DNA from: an uncultured Fusobacterium sp.
GTDB taxonomy: Bacteria; Fusobacteriota; Fusobacteriia; Fusobacteriales; Fusobacteriaceae
Length of the DNA: 64,000 bases
Direction: 5' to 3'
Assembly: GCF_905200055.1 (NCBI RefSeq)
Contig: NZ_CAJKIS010000006.1
Span: forward strand, 1-64,000
Under the pieces are notes generated by a model. That model was not told the origin of the DNA and made no database searches. It saw nothing but the letters and a program-made list of their open reading frames with translations. Position numbers and translations under genes: made by a program. Positions 1 through 8,982 of this stretch are shown here, piece by piece; position 1 is the first letter of the stretch, and each line of letters begins with the position of its first letter.

Positions 1-80
1 AATGTTAAGGATCACAGAAACTTCGTTTCTGCGTCTCAAAAGTAGTAGTCGTTTACACTCCTCTACTTTTGGAAATTATA
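1..80. other. Two adjacent hairpins upstream of the flavodoxin gene
   Basis: Two inverted repeats sit at the left edge. CAGAAAC (15-21) pairs with GTTTCTG (25-31) around a 3-nt loop. CAAAAGTAG (37-45) pairs with CTACTTTTG (63-71) around a 17-nt loop. Neither is followed by a convincing T-run on either strand, so they are not obvious terminators. They may be the end of a larger palindromic repeat or of the preceding transcript, which lies outside the window. Confidence 0.5.
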
Positions 81-120
81 GTTTAAAATTCTTTCAAAAA
101 ATATTTTATTTAAAAATATA

Positions 121-149
121 TTGATTTTCAAATTAAAATGTTTTATAAT
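121..149 (+). promoter_or_regulatory. Promoter of the flavodoxin gene
   Basis: TTGATT (121-126), a 17-bp spacer and a perfect TATAAT (144-149) precede the flavodoxin start, giving a leader of about 35 nt. This is a sigma-70-type match by sequence only. Confidence 0.75.
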
Positions 150-190
150 TAAATCAGCTTAAAATAAATTACCAAAGGAGTGTTAATATT

Positions 191-667
191 ATGAAAACTG
201 TAATTTTTTATGGAAGTACTACTGGAGTTACTCAAGATATAGCTGAAAGAGTTGGAAAACTTTTAGATGCTGATGTTTTTTCAGCTTCTGATATTGAAAA
301 GATATGTGATTATGATTTTGCTATTTTAGCAACTTCTACTTGGGGAATGGGAGATCTTCAAGATGAATGGTTAGATGCACTTGATAAATTAAAAACTCTT
401 AACATTACTGGTAAAAAAATAGGACTTATTGGAGTTGGAGATCAAGAAGGATTTGGAGATACTTTTGTTGATGGTATAGGAATTATCTATGATGAAATAA
501 AAGACAAAGGAATTACATTAGTTGGAAAAACTTCTACTGATGGATACTCTTTCTCTTCTTCAAGAGCTGCTGAAGATGGTGAATTTATAGGATTAGTTAT
601 TGATGAAAATAACCAAAGTAATCTTACAGATGAAAGAATAAATGCTTGGGTAGCAAAAGTAAAATAA
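191..667 (+). CDS. fldA: Flavodoxin (long-chain type)
   Basis: Flavodoxins are small cytoplasmic FMN proteins that shuttle low-potential electrons and replace ferredoxin in anaerobes. The 158-residue protein has the N-terminal beta strand and phosphate loop (G8-S-T-T-G-V-T14), the 50s loop with an aromatic residue (TSTWGMGD, W51) and the 90s loop GVGDQEGFGD (81-90). A 20-odd-residue insertion around 115-137, rich in Ser and Gly, is what separates long-chain from short-chain flavodoxins. The start is preceded by AAAGGAG about 10 nt upstream. It appears to be transcribed alone, because the next gene has its own consensus promoter. The redox partner cannot be told from the context. Confidence 0.95.
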   Translation: MKTVIFYGSTTGVTQDIAERVGKLLDADVFSASDIEKICDYDFAILATSTWGMGDLQDEWLDALDKLKTLNITGKKIGLIGVGDQEGFGDTFVDGIGIIYDEIKDKGITLVGKTSTDGYSFSSSRAAEDGEFIGLVIDENNQSNLTDERINAWVAKVK

Positions 668-686
668 TTTTAATCTCTCCTTTTAT

Positions 687-715
687 TTGACATAATTTTT
701 ATATAATCATATAAT
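687..715 (+). promoter_or_regulatory. Consensus promoter of the thioesterase gene
   Basis: TTGACA (687-692), a 17-bp spacer and TATAAT (710-715) are a full consensus match. It lies in the 78-nt gap after the flavodoxin stop and about 30 nt before the next start codon. Confidence 0.85.
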
Positions 716-745
716 TTATATTATTGCTTATTAAAAGGAGAAAAA

Positions 746-1168
746 ATGTTTAATAAAGATGTAACTATTGAAAACTTAGAGAAAATGGGTAAAGGTGGGC
801 TTTCTGATTTTCTTGGAGTAGAAATACTTTCTATTGAAGAAGGAAAAATGACAAGTAGATTGTCTATAAAACCTCATCACATAGCCCCAAATGGTTTTCT
901 TCATGCAGCTACTATAATAGCTCTAGCTGATACAACTTGTGGATATGCCTCTTTTGCTCATCTTCCAGAAGGTGCTGAAAGTCTTTGTACTATTGAACTT
1001 AAAAGTAACTATTTAGGAACTGTTAGAGAGGGTGGAATATTCTGTGTTGCTACAGCTATGCATCTAGGTAGAAATACACAAGTTTGGGATGCCAAAGTTT
1101 CTGATGAAAAAACTGGAAAAGTTATAGCACTATTCAGATGCACTCAAATGAATCTTTTCTCTAAATAG
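746..1168 (+). CDS. PaaI-family hotdog-fold thioesterase
   Basis: Members of this family hydrolyse acyl- or aryl-CoA thioesters. The 140-residue protein is the usual length for a single hotdog domain. The active-site segment reads HHIAPNGFLHAA with N49, G50 and H53, followed by the catalytic-position acidic residue D62 in ALADTTCG, as in PaaI/YdiI-type enzymes. AAAAGGAG lies about 6 nt before the ATG. It is monocistronic, with its own promoter and a strong terminator right after the stop. The substrate is unknown; nothing nearby belongs to phenylacetate or menaquinone metabolism, so a housekeeping CoA-recycling role is only an inference. Confidence 0.88.
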   Translation: MFNKDVTIENLEKMGKGGLSDFLGVEILSIEEGKMTSRLSIKPHHIAPNGFLHAATIIALADTTCGYASFAHLPEGAESLCTIELKSNYLGTVREGGIFCVATAMHLGRNTQVWDAKVSDEKTGKVIALFRCTQMNLFSK

Positions 1169-1170
1169 CA

Positions 1171-1210
1171 AAAAAGTTATTGTAGTTTTTAACTTACAAT
1201 AACTTTTTTT
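1171..1210. terminator. Bidirectional terminator between convergent genes
   Basis: A perfect 14-bp stem, AAAAAGTTATTGTA (1171-1184) with TACAATAACTTTTT (1195-1208), closes a 10-nt loop. T-runs flank it on both strands, so it can end the + thioesterase transcript and the - ABC-transporter operon. Confidence 0.9.
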
Positions 1211-1220
1211 ATTGATAAAA

Positions 1221-2147
1221 CTATATAGATATCTCTACTAAATCCCCTAATATATACTCTCTTCCCTTTTCTCCTTGAATATTTACATATAGTTCTTCTG
1301 TTTCATTTTTTATTTTTAAGATAGTATAAGCTCCCATAAACTCTTTATTTATAATTTTCCAACTACCTTTTTGATTTTTTTCTATCTTTATATTTTCTGG
1401 ACGTATCAACTTTTTAACCCCATCTTTTAATATAAAATTAGATTTTCCAATAAAATTAGCTACATACTCATTTATAGGCGAATAATAGATCTCTTCAGGA
1501 GTTCCTATCTGCTCTATTTTTCCATTGTTCATAACCACTACTTTATCTGATATGCTCAATGCTTCCTCTTGGTCATGTGTGACAAATATCATACTTATTT
1601 TTAAGTTTTTTTGTAGCTCCTTTAGCTCCTCTCTCATGCTGATTTTTAATTTGGCATCAAGATTACTAAAAGGCTCATCTAATAAAAGTATCTTAGGATA
1701 TAGCACCAAAGCTCTAGCCAATGCTACTCTTTGCTGTTGTCCACCACTTAACTCTTGGATAGATTTTTTTTCATATCCATCTAAACCAACTATTTTCAAG
1801 TATTCTAAAGCTAATTCATTTTGCTCTTTCTTTGTAAGTTTCTTATATTTCAAACCATACTTAATATTTTCTAAAACATTCATATGAGGAAAAAGTGCGT
1901 AACTTTGAAAAACTGTTGAAATATCTCTTTTTTCTGGTGGAATATCTGTTATATCTCTATCTTCTAAATAGATTTTTCCATTATCTGGTTTTAAAAATCC
2001 ACCTATTATATTTAAAAGTGTAGTTTTTCCACAGCCACTGGGACCTAATAGAGAGATTAATTCCCCTTTTTCTATACTAAAATCTATCTTTTCTATTCCT
2101 CTATTTTCTTCAAAAATCTTTTTTAAATTTTCAATTCTTAAATACAT
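1221..2147 (-). CDS. ABC transporter ATP-binding protein (Fbp/Pot-like)
   Basis: This is the ATPase of a binding-protein-dependent importer. Numbering from the chosen ATG, it shows Walker A GPSGCGKT (35-42), Q-loop Q81, the signature LSGGQQQR (133-140), Walker B ILLLDEP (153-159), the switch His191, and a C-terminal TOBE-like part from about 230, typical of the CUT1/FbpC/PotA group. The reading frame is also open from a TTG at 2159, but the GGAG sequence lies inside that extension, 6 nt before the ATG at 2147, so the ATG is preferred. It is the last gene of a PHP protein, binding protein, permease, ATPase operon, 15 nt after the permease stop. The substrate is not fixed: iron(III), phosphonate and sugar-phosphate importers share this architecture. 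Confidence 0.92.
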   Translation of the reverse strand: MYLRIENLKKIFEENRGIEKIDFSIEKGELISLLGPSGCGKTTLLNIIGGFLKPDNGKIYLEDRDITDIPPEKRDISTVFQSYALFPHMNVLENIKYGLKYKKLTKKEQNELALEYLKIVGLDGYEKKSIQELSGGQQQRVALARALVLYPKILLLDEPFSNLDAKLKISMREELKELQKNLKISMIFVTHDQEEALSISDKVVVMNNGKIEQIGTPEEIYYSPINEYVANFIGKSNFILKDGVKKLIRPENIKIEKNQKGSWKIINKEFMGAYTILKIKNETEELYVNIQGEKGREYILGDLVEISI

Positions 2148-2162
2148 ATTTTTCTCCAAAAT

Positions 2163-3794
2163 CTATTTTTTTAATACTTTTGCTACAAAAATATTTAAAG
2201 AAAAAGTGATAAAAGTTATTGCTAAAGCTGTTATTGAGGCTGCTCCATACTCCCCTTGTGCAACCTGTGTAAAAAGCATTATTGTAGCAACATTATTCCC
2301 TGGAGACACCAAGAATATTATAGCCCCTATAGTTGTCATTGTTGCTATAAAACAATTAACAAAAGAGATTAAAAATGCTGGTTTCAATAGTGGAAATATT
2401 ATATCTAAAAGTATTCTCATCTTAGATGCTCCTAAATCTCTACCTGCTTTTTCTATATTTGGATTCAATGTAGAAAATATTGAGTCTCCAGCTTTTATTC
2501 CAATACTTATCTGTCTAAAAGCACAGTTTAAAATCACTATTGTAGCTGTTCCTGTTAAAGTAAAGATTCCACTATTAAAAGCTAAAATATATCCTAATCC
2601 AAAAAATGTTCCAGGAATAATATAAGGCAATCCCCCTAAAAACTCTATCCCCTTAAAGAAATAACTGTTTCTTTCTCTATTATAATACGAGATTAAAATT
2701 CCTATGGTAGAGGATATTGCACCAGATATAAAAGCATAAACTATTGTTCTTAAAAATACCCTTGTAGATGAAAGCTTAAATTTTTCTATATACTCTAAGG
2801 TAAACTCTATTCCTTTTGAAGTATAATTATAAAACCCTGAAAAAAATATAGCTGAATATTGAATAAACATTATCAATACAAATAGATAAGCTACTACTTT
2901 AAAAAGAATCTTTACTCCAAATGGAAGAGAATAAGAGATATTTTTAGACTCCATACCCTTTCCCACTGAAAAACTGCTAAATTTTTTCAAAAGTATTCTC
3001 TTATACAATAGAAAAGCTAAAAGTGCTGGAAATATAAGTAGCAATGTCATTGCCGCTGCTTTTGGCATATTTCCTTCACCAATTACTGTCAAATATGCCT
3101 CAGTTGCTAAAGTACTTTCTCTTCCTCCTATTATTATAGCACTTCCAAAATCAGATAAATTTTTTGTAAAAAGTATAAAAAAAGTCCCTAAAAAAGCTGG
3201 AACAGAGATTGGAAAAACCACTCTCTTTAAACTTTCCCAAGGTGAAGCTCCTAAAGCTCTTGAGGCATTTATCAAAGTATAATCAAAATTTTTAAATATC
3301 TCATATAACATAAAGGTTGCAAAGGAGATCTCTCCAATAAGTTGAAGCATAACTATCCCTTTTAAACCATATGGATTTGTATGAAGTCCTAAAACTCTAT
3401 ATGTTATAAGCCCTCTTCTCCCAAAAAGCATTATATAAGAGATCCCAAATATAAATGGTGGAGAGATCATAGTCAACATCAATAGATAATAATAAAATTT
3501 TCTTACTCTCTCACTAGAAAAAAGCATATAGTAAGCTATTATTCCTCCAAATATAGATGCAATCCCAGCTGATATTGATGATGTTATCATGCTATTTTTC
3601 AATAGCAAATAATTTTCATTAAAAATTCCCTTATAAAATTTTAAAGTAAAACTATTATTATCAAAAAAACTAGTAACTATAATTTTATAAATGGGGTAGA
3701 AACAAAAAAGTACTACCCCAATAATAACTAGAAATAATATTAAATTATAGCTAAAATTATTTTGCTTTATTTCCAAATCTTGATTTCCACTCAT
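2163..3794 (-). CDS. Fused two-domain ABC permease (FbpB-like)
   Basis: This 543-residue inner-membrane permease contains two tandem copies of the binding-protein-dependent transport domain, about 12 membrane segments in all, as in FbpB and other Fe3+/phosphonate-type importers. The EAA-type cytoplasmic loops are visible as ASRALGASPWESLKRVVFP near residue 180 and GRDLGASKMRILLDIIFP near 460. These contact the ATPase encoded next. The gene overlaps the end of the binding-protein gene by 38 bp, with AAAAGG 6 nt before its ATG, which suggests translational coupling. A single fused chain means the transporter needs only one permease subunit. Confidence 0.92.
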   Translation of the reverse strand: MSGNQDLEIKQNNFSYNLILFLVIIGVVLFCFYPIYKIIVTSFFDNNSFTLKFYKGIFNENYLLLKNSMITSSISAGIASIFGGIIAYYMLFSSERVRKFYYYLLMLTMISPPFIFGISYIMLFGRRGLITYRVLGLHTNPYGLKGIVMLQLIGEISFATFMLYEIFKNFDYTLINASRALGASPWESLKRVVFPISVPAFLGTFFILFTKNLSDFGSAIIIGGRESTLATEAYLTVIGEGNMPKAAAMTLLLIFPALLAFLLYKRILLKKFSSFSVGKGMESKNISYSLPFGVKILFKVVAYLFVLIMFIQYSAIFFSGFYNYTSKGIEFTLEYIEKFKLSSTRVFLRTIVYAFISGAISSTIGILISYYNRERNSYFFKGIEFLGGLPYIIPGTFFGLGYILAFNSGIFTLTGTATIVILNCAFRQISIGIKAGDSIFSTLNPNIEKAGRDLGASKMRILLDIIFPLLKPAFLISFVNCFIATMTTIGAIIFLVSPGNNVATIMLFTQVAQGEYGAASITALAITFITFSLNIFVAKVLKK

Positions 3795-4749
3795 TTAAAA
3801 CCTTTTCTCTTTCAGTTCCTAGTCTTTCAATATCAATATCTACTAATTTATTCATATCAACTGTTTTTATGCTTTTTGGAATCTCTACTCCATTTCTTAC
3901 CATAGCTCTAGGATCTTCATCTCTTATAACTATTTGACCTTTTTCTGATAGTGCCCAGTCAATAAATTTTTTAGCTTCATCTAGATTTTCAGCATTTTTA
4001 AATATAGCCATTCCTGCTGGTACCCAAGGAATCATATCTTCAGGATAAATAGTTGTTACTGGATATTTTCCTTCCATTAATATGAATTCACCTGACATTG
4101 GAATTACTGCAACTCCAAACTCTCCACTTGTAACTTTTAAAGGTGGTTCTCCTCCTCTTTTTGCTAAGAATGGAATATTTTTACCTAATTCTTCAAAGTA
4201 TGCCCATGCTTTTTCCTCTCCTAATGCTTGAATTAAGTTGTGAACTAAAGCATAGTTTGTTCCAGAAATAGCAGGGTTTGCCATTATAACTTCATCTCTA
4301 TATTCTGGTTTTGCTAAATCAGCCCAAGTTTTTGGAGCTTTTAATCCTTTTTCTTCTAAAATATCATTATTTACCATAAATCCTACTAATACCAATGATA
4401 CTCCAGACCAATATCCATCTTTATCTCTATATTTTAAAGGAACTTCTTCCATTTCTGGAGAAACATATTTTTCTAAAAGTCCTTTATTTTTAGCAGCTAT
4501 AAAACTATCTAATCCTCCACCAAACCAAACATCTGCTGATGGTTTTCCTTGTTCAGCTTCTAATTTTGATAAAAGCTCTCCAGAAGACATATCTATAAAG
4601 TCAACTTTTATTCCTGTATCCTTTGTAAATTGTTGAAATATCTTTTCTTTTCCTCCATAAGCAGCTACAACTTTTAAACTTCCCTCTGCAAAAACTAAGC
4701 TACTTAATCCTAATAAAAAAATTAAAAATGTCAATGCTCTCTTTTTCAT
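3757..4749 (-). CDS. Periplasmic solute-binding protein of the ABC importer
   Basis: A 330-residue secreted binding protein of the family that includes FbpA, AfuA and phosphonate-binding proteins. The first 21 residues form a Sec signal ending VFA, so cleavage is expected before E22; there is no lipobox Cys, hence a soluble periplasmic protein. The mature start LKVVAAYGG, the block DVWFGGGLDSF near 75-85 and the segment NPAISGTNYALVHNL near 160 are characteristic of the family. The FbpA twin-Tyr iron motif is not evident, which argues mildly against ferric iron as the ligand. RBS GAGGAGG lies 5 nt before the ATG. It lies 16 bp downstream of the PHP gene. Confidence 0.9.
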   Translation of the reverse strand: MKKRALTFLIFLLGLSSLVFAEGSLKVVAAYGGKEKIFQQFTKDTGIKVDFIDMSSGELLSKLEAEQGKPSADVWFGGGLDSFIAAKNKGLLEKYVSPEMEEVPLKYRDKDGYWSGVSLVLVGFMVNNDILEEKGLKAPKTWADLAKPEYRDEVIMANPAISGTNYALVHNLIQALGEEKAWAYFEELGKNIPFLAKRGGEPPLKVTSGEFGVAVIPMSGEFILMEGKYPVTTIYPEDMIPWVPAGMAIFKNAENLDEAKKFIDWALSEKGQIVIRDEDPRAMVRNGVEIPKSIKTVDMNKLVDIDIERLGTEREKVLNEWKSRFGNKAK

Positions 4750-4765
4750 TCTTTCCTCCTCAGGT

Positions 4766-5386
4766 TTACTCTATTATTTCATAGTTATTATTTACATATT
4801 TTAAAGGTTTACATCTATTAGTTTTCAATGCTTCAATTAACTCTTTTACATTTTTAACTTTGTATGGTAAAAGTGTTGCATATACTCCAACTTTTTCTAC
4901 TACATGAGCATCACTTGAACCAATCACTTGTATTCCAAGTTCCTTTCCTGCTTTAACTGCTAATCCATTATGATAATCACTTGTACTTCCGTTGTATCCC
5001 TCTATTGCTGTAAGCCCCTTAACTGTATACAATTTATCTTCTAATCCTCTATTATTTGTTCTATATGGGTGAGCTGCTGTACAAGTTCCACCAAATTTAT
5101 CTACATACTCAATAAACTCTTGAGCACTCATCTGTTCTTCTGGCAGTTTATCTATTCCAAAAGCAACAATATCTCCATCTTTTGTTAAATATTCTACTCC
5201 GGGAAAAATTACAAAATCATATTTCTCTACCAATTCATCAATCTCTTTAACTACATCTGGATTTTCATGATTTGTAAGAGCAATACCATCAAGTCCCTTT
5301 CTCTTTGCTTCTCTAACTATCTCTTCTATAGATATGTGGCTATCTGTAGAGTATTTATTATCATGCAAATGTAAATCTACCTTCAT
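4766..5386 (-). CDS. PHP-domain metal-dependent phosphoesterase
   Basis: PHP enzymes hydrolyse phosphate esters with a two- or three-metal centre. The 206-residue protein is a stand-alone PHP domain with DLHLH (H6, H8), H40 in LTNHE, E65 in PGVEY, H106 in AAHPYR and the terminal pair D159/H161 in SSDAH, so all expected ligands are present. It heads the ABC-importer operon. The AGGAG sequence is about 12 nt before the ATG, longer than usual, but no better start is in frame. The association suggests that it acts on the imported, perhaps phosphorylated, compound; that is inference. Confidence 0.88.
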   Translation of the reverse strand: MKVDLHLHDNKYSTDSHISIEEIVREAKRKGLDGIALTNHENPDVVKEIDELVEKYDFVIFPGVEYLTKDGDIVAFGIDKLPEEQMSAQEFIEYVDKFGGTCTAAHPYRTNNRGLEDKLYTVKGLTAIEGYNGSTSDYHNGLAVKAGKELGIQVIGSSDAHVVEKVGVYATLLPYKVKNVKELIEALKTNRCKPLKYVNNNYEIIE

Positions 5387-5419
5387 TTTAAAGTATAACT
5401 CCTTGTATAATATTTTTTA

Positions 5420-5470
5420 CAACCTTTTTATTATAACACAAATCTTGACTCTATAAAATATATTTTTCTA
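5420..5470 (-). promoter_or_regulatory. Likely promoter of the PHP/ABC operon
   Basis: Read on the minus strand, a perfect TATAAT follows GTGT about 35-40 nt before the PHP start. The -35 region 17 bp further up is poor (TTTTAT), so this is either a weak or an activated promoter. The proC terminator lies immediately upstream. Confidence 0.45.
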
Positions 5471-5514
5471 TAAAAAAACTGCATTCATACTATTTAGTAG
5501 TTTCTGAATGCAGT
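5471..5514 (-). terminator. Terminator of the rpiR-proC operon
   Basis: The stem ACTGCATTCA (5478-5487) pairs with TGAATGCAGT (5505-5514). On the minus strand it is followed by seven T, directly after proC and before the PHP operon promoter. Confidence 0.88.
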
Positions 5515-5538
5515 ATCATAGATTCTTATTCTTTTTAT

Positions 5539-6348
5539 TTAATCTTTCTTTAGAGTCATCTCTTTAGATTTTTTTATAGTATCAGTAACAGCTTTTATTA
5601 TTGCTCCTCTGAATCCATTTTCTTCTAAAGTTTTTACCCCTTCAATAGTTGTTCCACCAGGTGAGCATACATTATCTTTTAACTCTCCAGGATGTTTTCC
5701 ACTTTCAAGGAACATCTTTCCTGCTCCTACTAAAGTTTGTCCTATTAATTTATAAGCTGCTGCTCTAGGAAGTCCCTCTAATACAACAGCATCAGCAAGA
5801 GCCTCAATAAACATAAACATAAATGCTGGTGAAGATCCTGAAGCCCCTATTACAGCATCAAAAAGTTCCTCTTTTATCTCTACTGCCATACCAATTTTTT
5901 CAAATAGCTCTTTAAAATATACTTTTTCTTCATCTTCAATATTTTCATTAAAGCTATATGCAACACATCCCTCTTGAACCATTAAAGGTAGGTTTGGCAT
6001 AGTTCTTATTATTTTGCTGTTTGTATTCTCTGTTTCCTCTAAAATATCTTCCATAGTTATTCCTGGAGCCATAGCAATAAGAACTTTTGTACTATTGATA
6101 CTCTCTTTTATCTCATCAATAACATCCATATACACATTTGGTTTTACTGCTAAGAAAATGATATCACACTCTTCTGCAATAGCAACTTCACTATCTAATG
6201 CTTTTACTCCATACTTTTTCTCTATCTCTTTTCCTTTTAAAAAATCATAGACTCTTATATCATTGATCTCTACCATAAGAGAATTTATTATCCCTTTTAA
6301 AAAGGCTTCTCCCATGTTTCCACAACCAATAAATCCTACTTTTTTCAT
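5539..6348 (-). CDS. proC: Pyrroline-5-carboxylate reductase
   Basis: ProC reduces 1-pyrroline-5-carboxylate to L-proline with NAD(P)H, the last step of proline synthesis, in the cytoplasm. The 269-residue protein is full length. It begins with the dinucleotide-binding sequence GFIGCGNMG (5-13), carries the middle APG block (AMAPGIT) and ends with the family signature around 220-250 (KDNVCSPGGTTIEG). It is the third gene of a minus-strand group with a tRNA-binding protein and an RpiR-type regulator (spacings of 24 and 23 bp), and its terminator follows. The neighbours give no direct metabolic link. Confidence 0.96.
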   Translation of the reverse strand: MKKVGFIGCGNMGEAFLKGIINSLMVEINDIRVYDFLKGKEIEKKYGVKALDSEVAIAEECDIIFLAVKPNVYMDVIDEIKESINSTKVLIAMAPGITMEDILEETENTNSKIIRTMPNLPLMVQEGCVAYSFNENIEDEEKVYFKELFEKIGMAVEIKEELFDAVIGASGSSPAFMFMFIEALADAVVLEGLPRAAAYKLIGQTLVGAGKMFLESGKHPGELKDNVCSPGGTTIEGVKTLEENGFRGAIIKAVTDTIKKSKEMTLKKD

Positions 6349-6372
6349 TTTCCTTTTCCCTCTCTTATATAT

Positions 6373-6720
<348 letters not shown>

Positions 6721-6731
6721 TTAAAAATGTT

Positions 6732-7583
6732 TTATTTATCTATATAGATATTAAATCTATCAGTTATCTCTTTAAGTTTTTCAAATTTATCTAGAACTTC
6801 CTCTTTATCTTCTACTCCTAGTTTTAATAAAAGAGCATTTAAAATAACAATTCCCGGTACAAATGTATATGCCTTTTCTCCATTTTTAGTTGTTAATACT
6901 AAGTCAGATATATTTCCAAGAGTTGAATCTTTTTTATCTGTTACTGTTATAACCTTATTTCCATGTTCCTTAAAAAACTCTGTTACTTGGCAAGTAAAAT
7001 TTGTATAAGGATGGAATGAAATTGTAAATAAAAGATCATCTTTTTGAGAGTAAAGAAGTTTATCTGTAAAATCTGATGCTCCAGAAATCATAAGCTCTAC
7101 CCCTTCTCTAAACTCTTTAAGCATGAAATATAGATAATATGCTAATGCATATGATCCTCTTGCTCCTAAGATATATAGCTTTCTACTACTCTTTATCCAT
7201 TCTACTGCTTGGTCCAATGCCTTTTCAATCTCAAGAACATCAATCTCTTGCAAAAGTTCAATATTTGTATCTATTACCTCTTGCAAAACATTTGTTCCTC
7301 CAGACATCTCATCTATACTATTTTTTAATCCCTTCATATAAGAAGTTTCTTTTTCAACTTCTTTTTGGAATATCTTTTGAAAATCAGGGTATCCTCTAAA
7401 CCCTAAATTTTTAGAAAATCTAGTTATAGTTGCTGGACTTGTATCTGTTTCCTTTGCCAATTGATTTATTGAGATAAAAGACACTATACTTTGATTATAT
7501 CTTATATAATCAGCTATTTTTTTAAAACTTTTACTAAAGCTATCATAATTGTCGTCTAAATATCCAAGTATTTTCTTCTTCAT
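6732..7583 (-). CDS. RpiR-family (HTH + SIS) transcriptional regulator
   Basis: RpiR-type regulators bind DNA through an N-terminal helix-turn-helix and sense phosphosugars through a C-terminal SIS domain. The HTH is at about 20-75, with the recognition segment LAKETDTSPATITRFSKNLGFRGYPDF split across residues 45-70; the SIS domain runs from about 130 to 255 and includes LYILGARGSYALA. Length 283 residues is usual. It is the first gene of the group with the tRNA-binding protein and proC, has its own strong promoter, and lies directly after hutG. Its ligand and targets are unknown; hutG is a natural candidate by position. Confidence 0.9.
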   Translation of the reverse strand: MKKKILGYLDDNYDSFSKSFKKIADYIRYNQSIVSFISINQLAKETDTSPATITRFSKNLGFRGYPDFQKIFQKEVEKETSYMKGLKNSIDEMSGGTNVLQEVIDTNIELLQEIDVLEIEKALDQAVEWIKSSRKLYILGARGSYALAYYLYFMLKEFREGVELMISGASDFTDKLLYSQKDDLLFTISFHPYTNFTCQVTEFFKEHGNKVITVTDKKDSTLGNISDLVLTTKNGEKAYTFVPGIVILNALLLKLGVEDKEEVLDKFEKLKEITDRFNIYIDK

Positions 7584-7626
7584 AACCTTTGTCCCTTTCT
7601 ATTAAAAAATATCTGTTTTAGTTACA

Positions 7627-7655
7627 ATTATACCCCATTCTTTATATAAAATCAA
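7627..7655 (-). promoter_or_regulatory. Promoter of the rpiR-tRNA-binding-proC group
   Basis: On the minus strand TTGATT (7655-7650), 17 bp, TATAAT (7632-7627). It lies between the hutG stop and the rpiR start, about 40 nt from the start codon. Confidence 0.75.
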
Positions 7656-7666
7656 AAACATTTTTT

Positions 7667-8599
7667 CTATTTTATTTTGTCAAACCATTTAGTAAATCTA
7701 TACATATCTACTAATTTTTCCATAGTTTCATATATCATATATCCAGCTAATCTACTTGTTCTACTTGCTATATCATATCTTGGATTTATCTCTGCAAAAT
7801 CTATACAAACAACTTTTTTAGTTTCCATTATAGCTCTTAAAATTCTTCTTCCTTTTTTAGCATCCATTCCTAAAACTGTTGGGAACGATACTCCTGGTGC
7901 TGCTGAACCATCAAATACATCCATGCACATTGTCACATAAACTATATCCATCTTCTTTACAAAAGATTTTAATGATGAGATTGTAAATTCCTCTGGATAC
8001 TCCTCTTCTAAAACTAAAACTCTTTTTTCATCAGCATTTCTTATAAGTGATCTACTATTTTCCAATCTTTGAAAACCAGTTATTGCGTATTCAACATTTT
8101 CATCCTCATCTAATATCTTTTTGAAAGATGTTTCAGATGTCATTCTCTCATCATAGGATTTTATATCCAAATGTGCATCAAAACTAATTATTCCTATTTT
8201 TTTATCTGGAAAAGCTTTTCTTATCCCTTTATAAGCACCATAAACTATATCATGCCCTCCACCTAAACCAATAGGGAAAAGTCCTTTAGAGTAGATATCT
8301 GCTATCTTTTCACTATACTCTTCCTGTGCTTCTTCTAAATTTTTTTTCTCTAAGTTTCCATAATCATATATTTTTAAATTTTTAATACTTGGTAGTTCAC
8401 TTAATCCTTTTCTAATAGCATTTGCTCCTTCAGAGGCTCCAGCTACTCCTTCATCTCTTAAAATTCCATCTTCTGTATCATAACCAACAAAGCAAACTCC
8501 ACCTTTTTCTTGAGCCTCACTTATATCTTTTACAACTTGCCATAATTTTAAATCATCTTCTTCAAAGCTATCTATTTTACCATTCCAAAGTTTTTTCAT
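7667..8599 (-). CDS. hutG: Formimidoylglutamase, arginase (ureohydrolase) family
   Basis: HutG hydrolyses N-formimidoyl-L-glutamate to glutamate and formamide, the last step of one histidine-degradation route. The 310-residue protein has all binuclear-manganese ligands of the arginase family: H116 in GGGHD, D141/H143/D145 in DAHLD, and D227/D230 in CMDVFDG. The GGGHD form (rather than the GGDHS of arginase and agmatinase) is typical of formimidoylglutamase. No hutH, hutU or hutI is in the window. GGAGGAG precedes the ATG. Agmatinase or another ureohydrolase is the main alternative. Confidence 0.82.
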   Translation of the reverse strand: MKKLWNGKIDSFEEDDLKLWQVVKDISEAQEKGGVCFVGYDTEDGILRDEGVAGASEGANAIRKGLSELPSIKNLKIYDYGNLEKKNLEEAQEEYSEKIADIYSKGLFPIGLGGGHDIVYGAYKGIRKAFPDKKIGIISFDAHLDIKSYDERMTSETSFKKILDEDENVEYAITGFQRLENSRSLIRNADEKRVLVLEEEYPEEFTISSLKSFVKKMDIVYVTMCMDVFDGSAAPGVSFPTVLGMDAKKGRRILRAIMETKKVVCIDFAEINPRYDIASRTSRLAGYMIYETMEKLVDMYRFTKWFDKIK

Positions 8600-8725
8600 A
8601 TTAGCTCCTCCTCTGTTGATTTAATATCTTAATACAATAATTACTCTAATTTTATTAAATTGTCAATAGAAATAATTATCATTAATTGGTTATTTCTATT
8701 TTAGCAAAATTTAAACACTTTGAAC

Positions 8726-8762
8726 AGTGACTACAAGTGACAAGAAGTGAAAGGGAGTGACT
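8726..8762 (+). repeat. Four near-tandem AGTGA units, about 10-bp period
   Basis: The units AGTGAC, AGTGAC, AGTGAA and AGTGAC recur every 10 bp or so (starting near 8726, 8736, 8746 and 8756). An inverse TCACTCAC occurs at 8816-8823. Helical spacing is what one would expect of a cooperative protein-binding site; no binding protein is known. Confidence 0.5.
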
Positions 8763-8982
8763 CAAAATTTATTTTAAAAAAATTATTCTATTTTTTTCAT
8801 CTTTTTGGAATATTGTCACTCACCCCCTCTAAATTGGATACTTTAATTGAGAAAAGCATTGTTTTTTAACTCTTAACCTATCTAATTTTAAAAAGTACAC
8901 CTGTTTCTTCACTGAAAATTTTTAAAAATTTTTTATCTTTTTTATTTTTTATTTAGTTTTTTAGATATTTATAATGCTTTAG

